The translations under genes and the position numbers were made by a program. The notes beneath the pieces are model-generated. The model saw nothing but the letters and a program-made list of their open reading frames with translations, was not told where the DNA came from and searched no databases. DNA of 64,000 nucleotides. Origin: Glandiceps talaboti (Eukaryota > Hemichordata > Enteropneusta > Spengelidae). The stretch lies in the NCBI RefSeq assembly GCF_964340395.1, contig NC_135558.1, forward strand, positions 20,906,871 to 20,970,870. The letters run 5' to 3'. Below, one piece after another: positions 56,123 to 64,000 of this stretch. Each line of letters starts with the position of its first letter. Within the stretch, counting starts at the first letter, position 1.

Positions 56123-59100
56123 TGTGTACATCAAGAATACTTACATCTTCTTTGCTTCTCTTAGTCTGTGTTACTTCAGCTTTAGCTCTACTCAGCTGTG
56201 ATTCTAATTCCAGTATTCTAGCTTGTGAGTTTCTATCTTTTGACACAGCTTTATCTCTGGCCTGTTCTTCAGCACGGCGGCTATCACTGATGGCCTGCTC
56301 CAACTGTCTTGTGAGACTGGCATTGTCTCTTGTCTTTTCTTCAAGGCGAATCTAAGATAACAAAACAGAATAAATTACAATATAGATCACAGAACAGTAA
56401 AACAATTCAAATGTTCTACTAAGTGCCTTATACATGAGATAATGTTCAACTGTGATACCTTGTCATCTGTCCTTTTAGAAAGTATTACACAAAGAGAGTG
56501 TACATTGCATGTGCCTATTTGCTTTCAGCAGCCATGCTTTATAAAGTAACATCATTGAGACACAGATAACATAACAAATGTCTTTGATTGCACAAGTTTA
56601 GTAACTACATGTTGATGTGGAGAGTCTGAGGGAATGCTACATTAAGTGATTGCAATGTTATGTAAGATGGCGACTTCCAGTGGACTCTGGTAATTTCTGA
56701 TTGGATGAAAACAATTCTTAATTTTCATTAACTCTTAATACAATCCATGAAAATCAAGGTGTAATATTTTGAAAATTGTCTCTGTTTCAAAATTGACTAA
56801 AACACTCTTAGCAAGAGTTGCCACTGTGTGATTTTACTAACATTTTACTACCATGTTGTGGGTCAGTCTCTTCCAGCAGCCATCTTGTACTTACAAAGCA
56901 TTCTCCCAGACTCTCTGGTGACTGCATAAGTCAGAGGAGTCTGAGTAACTGAGACTAGTGATATTAGAGATGAAAACCAAATAGTCTTACCTGGTGTTGA
57001 TGGACTGTTTCTTCTCTCTTAGCAATAATGTTATGAAGCTCTCGGTTTTGTTCGTCAGTTTCTTGCAGTTTCCTAAGAAGGAGAAAAAGTGTTTTCTAGT
57101 CAGAGGATACAGCCAAAAATCATCATTATATTCGTAACATTATTTACTCTGTGTCTCCATATGATATTACTTCTGACATCAAAGTAGCAAATTAGAGCCA
57201 ATTGATTAAAATTGTGTCATTTTGCTTAATTACTGCCCAAGGACACCCCTGTGAACTAATAGTGTATCGCAGTACCTCACTACGCATGCTCAGTCACTTA
57301 GTTTGCACTCTCCAACTGAAGTTTACACGTCACAGTAGTTGGCAATAGTTAAAGCCAAATTTCTGAATTTAGTGTTCAGTTGGAACAGGTTTGTACTTTG
57401 TGAATCGTTCACTAATTTGAAACAAATATCTGAAAGAAAAATGTCCTATCTTCTGTCTGTTTAAAGTAGAAACGATCACAATAATTCAAGTTACTATCAC
57501 AATAATATAAGTTGCTATCATCATATGCCATTTTTTCTCTTTGACAGAAAGTATGTCACACATGAGTGGATCAAAAGCACTATTACAGTATTTTCATATC
57601 TATCCATTTAGCGTGTTACCACATGTAAATAAAAATACATAGAAAACAATGCATGACTGGCAGTATTTTCAATTCCTTCTGTTTTCATGTGTCACTATGT
57701 TTTCATAATATCCATGTAAACAATAGGTGCAAAGGCAACAGAATTGTTCTCTTTTCATTTGTTATAATTTCCATGTAAGCTGGACGTGTATCGGTGAATG
57801 TGAATTGTGACATTGCCACACAAGTACTCATCATGTATGCATTGGTTCCAATCTACATACCTATCTAGTGCATCCACCTTAGATTGCAGGGTTCTTACTT
57901 CATCCTGACCAGCATGTCTTTTATCTCTCAAATTCTCAAGCTGATCAGTTTGGTGTTCAACCTGTGAGGAAAAACAAAAGATTTGAGTTTCAGGTCTGAC
58001 GATGGTTGAGGGCACTGTTACCTCACAGTTCCTGCCCAGGACAACCTTGAAAAGTAAACTGGTTTACATACTTAGTCAAGTTAGTGTTACTATCTTGTGT
58101 TTTGTATTTTCTACAGTCTACAGAGTATTTGTGGAACGTGATTTATGAAATGCACTGGCAATTTTACAAGCATTGGCAAGATCAGATCGGAATATTTGAA
58201 ATGGCAGAAAACATCAATGTATTGCTGGTGGTTGCAATGATTATTTTTGCAGGTACTCGGAATGTTAGAATGTTAGCTAACTCCTTTTTGAGAAATATTA
58301 ATTCAATAACAGTCTACCTACACCAAGAAGTGCATTTTACAGGATGTCTATAGAGAAGCAAGGTCAGAAATGAACGATAGAAGTTGGGCTAGAAATGTAC
58401 AGGATGTATATAGAGAAGCAGGGTCAGAAATGAACGATAGAAGTTGGGCTAGAAATGTACAGGATGTCTATAGAGAAGCAGGGTCAGAAATGAACGATAG
58501 AAATTGGGGTAGAAATGTACAAGATGTCTATAGAGAAGCAGGGTCAGAAATGAACGATAGAAGTTGGGCTAGAAATGTAGAGGATGTCTATAGAGAAGCA
58601 AGGTCAGAAATGAACGATAGAAGTTGGGCTAGAAATGTACAGGATGTCTATAGAGAAGCAGGGTCAGAAATGAACGATAGAAATTGGGGTAGAAATGTAC
58701 AAGATGTCTATAGAGAAGCAGGGTCAGAAATGAACGATAGAAGTTGAACTAGAAATGTACAGGATGTCTATAGAGAAGCAGGGTCAGAAATGAACGATAG
58801 AAGTTGGACTAGAAATAACAAATATCTCCAAATGAAATCACAGATGCATAGTTGAAAGTGAAATGATGATGAAAATAGCAGACACAGACTTTGAAATTGT
58901 ATGAAAGAACAAAGAATCATGGCTTTGAAATAAAGTTACATATGAAATGCCACCGACAAAATGACAGTGACACACAGTTAGAAATAAACAAATGAAATGG
59001 AAGGCATATGACTAGAAATGAACAGTAGGATGGATAGAAAGAACTAAATATTAGAAAATGAAAGATAGAGTGTTAGAGATGAACAAATGAAAAAAGGGTG

Positions 59101-60729
59101 CCCACCTTGACTGTAAGATCAGAGATGAGTTTAGTTTGCTCAGAGTATCTCTTTTCATATGCCATTAGTTTCTCATTAGATTCTTGCAGTTTTAGTTCAG
59201 ATGTGCGTAGCATATCTGGCAGAGGTTCTAACTCCAGTAGTCTCTGTTGTAATCGGGTTCTCACCTGAGACAAAAATGAAACTTTGCATTTATTTGGTAA
59301 AAAAAGACAGCATTGAACACCATCCCATTATGGTTCAACAATTGGAAGTATTAGAACCAGTGTAGGACTAATGTAGCATTTACTTCCATCTGGACGATAG
59401 TTTACCAGTGCAAGTATTACAATGGTTTGCCAAATAGTATACACACTCTGCTGGGGACTATATGCTTTTTTTCTGAGCTAGGCAACATTAGAAGTAATTG
59501 GATATGAGATCCTTATCAAAGCTGACCAGTCATCCCCACTGAGTAACACAATATCAACACAAACACAGTCAAGTACAAAGATCAACACAGATGTAGATGT
59601 TGAGTAAAGTTGTATGTCTTCATCAAAACTTCAGTTGCTCTGTGTATGTCTTAGTACTTGACTGTGTGTGTGTTGCTATTGTGTTACTCAGTGGGGATGA
59701 CTGGTCAGCTTTGATAAGGATCTCATATCCAATTACTTCTAATGTTGCTGGTTGTCTCACTCATAAAAAAAAATGTATGTGTCTCCTCAAGTGTTCATAC
59801 CATTTGGCAAACCAATGCAAATTCTACTTATCAACCTAGTTAACTAATCTGTGCTGATGATAACGATACATAGTATCAAACACATCACAGACAAATGTGA
59901 CGAGTCCACCACCATTCAGTGTGATCAGCTGTACACTACAGTCAGCACTGCCAAACAAATCTAAATCCTATCCCTGATAAATCATTGTACATAAAGACTG
60001 CAACATTCTAGATAAGTTCTGATATAAGTTGATACTTTGATTAATTCAATTAACCCTTTGCCACTCATTTAAGAATGAAACAGCTGCCATTTTTGACTCA
60101 GGAATCTCATTTTGTTTGCACTTTCAAATACACCTATTCATTCAGATACTGAGATACCCATACACAACACAACCCAAAATACAGTACATCATTAAGTTGC
60201 TGTTTTGTCAAAGTTTTGAGTATCACTTGGGTTCCATGATTGTTTTATTGCTTTGGTCAAGGCAGTCAACTGATTATCATGAAATATATGTTGTTAGTCA
60301 TGTTTATTAGTTTCTTCATTTGATTCAACAAAGTTTACATCATATACTTGTCTCGAAGAATGTCTTATACATCTCTTAACGGCTGCTGGCTGTTGTCAAA
60401 TAACAACATGCAAATTATGGCCATAATATTCAAATGCCTTTTTCTAAGTGGTGGCCCTCACAGTCTTTGCATGTACCCTATATGCTACAACCATACTTCA
60501 ACTTAGAGTGGCAGTCTACCATAATATCTTTTTGTCAACTTTACCCTCATACTTTTTTTTTGACTCAATTCACCATTCCATAGCTAGTTCATAATTGACA
60601 GTTTCCAATTTAATATTTACTTACTCTGTCTAGTTCTCTCTGACTTTCATCCTGTATACGACCAGTTTCTCTCTCCTGTGACTGTAACTTGTAAGCTGTC
60701 TCATCAGCGTCACGCTGTGAACGTGTCAT
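55482..60729 (-). CDS. ODF2: ODF2 (cenexin), C-terminal coiled-coil part; 5' exons beyond window
   Basis: Six coding exons, 60729-60625, 59264-59106, 57961-57861, 57072-56991, 56351-56145 and 55658-55482, join in phase to 276 residues ending in TGA. The sequence follows the human ODF2 C-terminus: PLPDMLRTSELKLQE (human LPDILKITEAKLAE), IIAKREETVHQHQ, IRLEEKTRDNASLTRQLEQ, ILELESQLSRAKAE, then the diagnostic RLYDLKDRLEQSHSTNRSMQ, NYVQFLKSSYANVFGD and SPIRSRSP at the end. It is heptad-rich coiled coil until the last 20 residues. Known role: scaffold of sperm outer dense fibres and, as cenexin, of mother-centriole distal appendages, needed for cilia. The exon upstream of 60729 was not found before 64000, so about two thirds of the protein lies outside. 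Convergent with EXOSC2. Confidence 0.95.
55822..56131. repeat. (CAGT)n, (TG)n and GATGAT compound microsatellite
   Basis: Fills much of the last ODF2 intron. Its right edge lies only about 8 nt from the 5' splice site of exon 56351-56145. Small internal duplication of the GTGTGTAGATGATGATG block near 56027 and 56067. Confidence 0.95.
57073..57860. other. ODF2 intron, no gene
   Basis: Nothing certain. A CTGCCCAAGGACAC string near 57233 recalls a SINE body motif on the minus strand, but no Pol III boxes accompany it. Confidence 0.4.
58338..58816. repeat. 60-bp minisatellite x8
   Basis: Unit CAGGATGTCTATAGAGAAGC then AGGGTCAGAAATGAACGATA and GAAGTTGGGCTAGAAATGTA. Eight copies with two sub-types (AGTTGGGCT and AATTGGGGT) in a repeating order. 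The 125-codon frame is an artefact. It lies in the ODF2 intron before exon 57961-57861. Confidence 0.97.
59411..59828. mobile_element. Foldback MITE-like inverted repeat in ODF2 intron
   Basis: The left arm (about 59411-59578) and right arm (about 59653-59828) are inverted copies. The inner 95 bp are nearly exact (GCAACATTAGAAGTAATTGG against CCAATTACTTCTAATGTTGC; TCATCCCCACTGAGTAACAC against GTGTTACTCAGTGGGGATGA); the outer parts have drifted. The loop is about 75 bp. No target duplication found. Confidence 0.75.
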
Positions 60730-62490
60730 CTGTATCACAGAAAATAAACAATTTATGAAAAAGTCACTCAACAAAAAGCAGCATCGGGGATGATTTGGGG
60801 TGCTACCTAAAGCTAGGCTGTGCAAACACAAAACTAGTGTCCAGATTTTCTTCCAACTCCCAAGAGCTGTCTGTCACAAAACTGCCCTGGCATTGTGCAT
60901 GTGTGCTACTTTTACGACACTGTGTAAGCACATATCTCTTGATACCTGTCCTGTCTAGGGTTACATCATGCTAGATGTGTACTTCATTCAGCAGTTAAAC
61001 AGACTATGACATGATAGCGTCCAGGTAAGTTGTAATCACATACTCTCTACACTCTCTTTTCTTCTTTACAAAGATAATGATTGACAAACCATGCAACATC
61101 AGATTGCCTCCAACATTGTTAATTTTAACATCCCAGTTTGACAGTCCCCCTATTTACAGTACATGGTATTGTATTTATGGTATCTAGACCTTCCCTCCTC
61201 CTGGTATCTAGACCTTCCCTCCTCCTGGTATCTAGACCTTCCCTCCTCCTGCCCCCATCCCTGTTAATGCAGTTCCACAACATAGATCCTACAGTCAGAT
61301 CAGAACAGCTGATATATGTACATTCTTATATACATAGAGACTATGCAAAAACACTGCCATACAATCAATACACAATATTGTGTGCTGTGCAGGTGACATT
61401 ATCTCTACTTCTAGTGTATTTCATAATTCATTATACTTTCTATATCTACAGTAACATGCATTTACTACGTCATGTGACATAGGGGTCAAGGTCAACAAGG
61501 TCAGATCAGAACAGCTGATATCTACATGTACAGACTTACTAAGGAGGATTTTATTGGAGAGTTAACTTCAGAACAAGATATCTGTTGAATGTGTTTTCAT
61601 TCATGTATTTCATAGTATAATATTTAAACAAAGTAAAATATACACTACAATGCTATGATAATTTTTTCTCTTAACATTCAAACGTTATCAAATTTGTCTA
61701 ACAAGAAAACCATTTTGAGGAGAGGGTTCTCACAATTAGTATTTTTTCAACACTCTTAAAGAAATGATCACTTCTTTTGACATAAAGCCTAAAGGCACCA
61801 AAATTGGTAACCATCTTTTTTTTTTCGTTCTACTTTTTTCAAAATCTTAACCTGAATAAATCTTAGCCTTGGTTACACCAGACTTTCTGTACATTGTCAA
61901 TGTTAGCATATCTGACATCGTCCTCCTTGATGTGCAACTTATTGAGGTGACAGCTTTCAACAAATAACATGATATGGCCAATTGAAATGGTGTTCACAAA
62001 GAGATGAACCAACACATAGAACCTAATATTCAGTGTTTTTGTTACAGTAACCAAGTGAAATATATCCCAATTATTCACTGGTTACCTTACATCACTCATT
62101 ATAACATATTGTATACCTTAGTATATAAATACATATTTACACCACTAACTGTGAACACACCACTAACTGTGACCGTGAACACCAATTTACTAGTATTCAC
62201 ATACTTATGTTTTCATAGTCATCCTCATTTTGCTTGTTTGTACTGAAATAGTCAAAATTTATCAAAATATCAGATATATTTTTCCCCATTATTTTATCCT
62301 TCCAAATGTACAACCAGTATATTTAACTCAATGTTCTCCCAAGAAAATGGTGTTTAATCATGTAGTAAATAAGTACAACAAGTAACACTGAAGTAAAGCA
62401 CTTTCTCTGTGTACTACACTCATTTATAGCTTTCACATTACAACAAGTAACACTGAAGTGATGCACTTTCTCTATGTGCTACACACATTT
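60730..62490. other. ODF2 intron, no exon found
   Basis: Searched for the upstream ODF2 exon (human ...NYEGMIDNYKSQV) without success. A 24-bp unit (CTTCCCTCCTCCTGGTATCT AGAC) is repeated three times at about 61185-61255. A two-copy ~68-bp duplication lies at about 62376-62510 (ACAACAAGTAACACTGAAGT). Confidence 0.5.
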
Positions 62491-62499
62491 ATAGCTTTC

Positions 62500-62610
62500 A
62501 TATCAAGTGTAAAGGTATACTGTTTCAATTGGTTTATTTACAAGCCTAGCATATGACCTTTCTAATGTGGTCAATTAGCAAATGAAACAATATACTTTTA
62601 CACTTGATAT
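62500..62610. repeat. 28-bp inverted repeat abutting the 69-bp array
   Basis: ATATCAAGTGTAAAGGTATA at 62500 mirrors TATACTTTTACACTTGATAT ending 62610 (two mismatches in 28). The right arm overlaps the first unit of the minisatellite that follows. Confidence 0.8.
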
Positions 62611-63430
62611 GGATGTTATAAATGATTGTGGTTCATACAGAAAGTATTTCACTTTGGTGTTATGGGTTGTACTTGATATGGATGCTATAAACGATTGTGG
62701 TTCATACAGAAAGTATTTTACTTTGGTGTTATGGGTTGTACTTGATATGGATGCTATAAACGATTGTGGTTCATACAGAAAGTATTTTACTTTGGTGTTA
62801 TGGGTTGTACTTGATATGGATGCTATAAACGATTGTGGTTCATACAGAAAGTATTTTACTTTGGTGTTATGGGTTGTACTTGATATGGATGCTATAAATG
62901 ATTGTGGTTCATACAGAAAGTATTTTACTTTGGTGTTATGGGTTGTACTTGATATGGATGCTATAAACGATTGTGGTTCATACAGAAAGTATTTTACTTT
63001 GGTGTTATGGGTTGTACTTGATATGGATGCTATAAACGATTGTGGTTCATACAGAAAGTATTTTACTTTGGTGTTATGGGTTGTACTTGATATGGATGCT
63101 ATAAACGATTGTGGTTCATACAGAAAGTATTTTACTTTGGTGTTATGGGTTGTACTTGATATGGATGCTATAAACGATTGTGGTTCATCCAGAGAGTATT
63201 TTACTTTGGTGTTATGGGTTGTACTTGATATGGATGCTATAAACGATTGTGGTTCATCCAGAGAGTATTTTACTTTGGTGTTATGGGTTGTACTTGATAT
63301 GGATGCTATAAACGATTGTGGTTCATCCAGAGAGTATTTTACTTTGGTGTTATGGGTTGTACTTGATATGGATGCTATAAACGATTGTGGTTCATCCAGA
63401 GAGTATTTTACTTTGGTGTTATGGGTTGTA
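62604..63430. repeat. 69-bp minisatellite x12
   Basis: Unit TTGATATGGATGCTATAAAC then GATTGTGGTTCATACAGAAA and GTATTTTACTTTGGTGTTAT and GGGTTGTAC. Twelve copies: the first is slightly diverged, copies 2-8 carry CATACAGAAAG and the last four CATCCAGAGAG, so expansion happened in blocks. The 295-codon frame is an artefact. Confidence 0.97.
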
Positions 63431-64000
63431 ATAATATTCTATTATATTTATTCTTTATTCATTTTATAGAAATCACATGGCACAACCAGCAACTCTATCA
63501 TGTGGGTATGATAGGAAAACACTTTCAAACTTTGCTGGATCTTTTTTTATTTCTCTTAATTTCCACAAAAAAAACTATGTTGTGATATTCCCATTCACAG
63601 TGTGCAAGCCTTGAATATCATAGTTATATGAAGGGAGACAGTATACAGTACAAGAAGACACACAGATTAACAACTTGTTAGCAGTTCAAAGGTCAAAGGT
63701 GAACAGTTGATACATTAACCGTGACAGAGATCAGGTCAAAACAGTTTCTTCTTCAAGACAAGAGGACAGAAAACTCATATACAAGTACAACATTATATAG
63801 GTGAGGGTTCAAAGGTTGCTACAAAAATATGTAAATGAATAGAAACCTGTTGAGAATGATGATGATGATGATTGAATGATGGAGTGCTGATAACAGGGTT
63901 AGACTGTTAATTGAAACAGAATACATTAATGAGAAATCAACATGATGAAATTAACAACAACATTAACATAATTATCAAGTTACAAACTAACGCTGGTCTA
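63431..64000. other. Right edge, ODF2 intron, no feature
   Basis: A short (GATGAT)n near 63857 and otherwise unique sequence. No exon seen. Confidence 0.45.

Noticed and set aside
57180-57320. Possible SINE fragment (TGTCCTTGGGCAG on the minus strand)
   Set aside because: Only one short motif matches; no A and B boxes and no tail.
58370-58747. 125-codon repeat frame (EMNDRSWARNVQDVYREAGS)
   Set aside because: 60-bp minisatellite artefact. It looks coil-like but has no exon context and ends at a point difference in one unit.
62582-63469. 295-codon frame with a 23-residue repeat
   Set aside because: 69-bp minisatellite artefact in an ODF2 intron, on the strand opposite to the gene.
1-64000. 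Endogenous retrovirus, LTR element or Polinton remnants
   Set aside because: No paired LTRs, gag/pol/env or capsid-like frames were recognised in the window.
1-64000. Clustered pathway or defence system
   Set aside because: The four recognisable genes are unrelated conserved host genes; their proximity is best explained as ordinary gene order plus one shared promoter.

Overview
The window is nuclear DNA from an animal. Its genes have many exons with GT-AG introns, and it is AT-rich, with abundant microsatellites, minisatellites, MITE-like elements and a LINE tail. The four recognisable proteins read like bilaterian orthologues of human genes, but intron lengths and repeat types do not look vertebrate. 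A marine invertebrate bilaterian is a reasonable guess; the species cannot be fixed from the sequence alone.

Layout, left to right. Positions 1-9700 hold no gene I can support firmly. They contain two weak candidate exons, a LINE 3' end, a tRNA-like SINE, a candidate TATA/CCAAT promoter, and a 1.4-kb DNA transposon remnant. An SLC35G1-like transporter (+, three coding exons, 9725-16474) follows. Its first intron carries a 3.9-kb foldback element built from a 155-bp higher-order repeat of five 31-bp subunits, and a second mini-foldback. ATF6 (-, 13 coding exons, 39739-19370) is convergent with it. ATF6 and EXOSC2 (+, 8 exons, 40107-49884) are head to head across about 370 bp, which suggests one bidirectional promoter. 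EXOSC2 intron 4 has the signals of a U12-type intron and is filled by about 85 copies of a 45-bp minisatellite. ODF2/cenexin (-, last six coding exons, 60729-55482, 5' part beyond the right edge) is convergent with EXOSC2.

The genes are functionally unrelated: ER-stress sensor, RNA exosome cap subunit, centriole/ciliary scaffold, membrane transporter. They look like ordinary host neighbours, not a cluster.

The unusual content is structural. (1) The foldback element has a 9-bp target duplication and 31x5=155 bp organisation, much like Drosophila FB elements. (2) Eight tandem copies of a 40-bp unit each carry the 5' splice site of the ATF6 transmembrane exon. (3) A minor-spliceosome intron is packed with a homogeneous minisatellite. 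(4) Several MITEs have exact target duplications, one a flawless 122-bp palindrome. (5) There are seven longer minisatellites, four with periods divisible by three, which produce long spurious reading frames.
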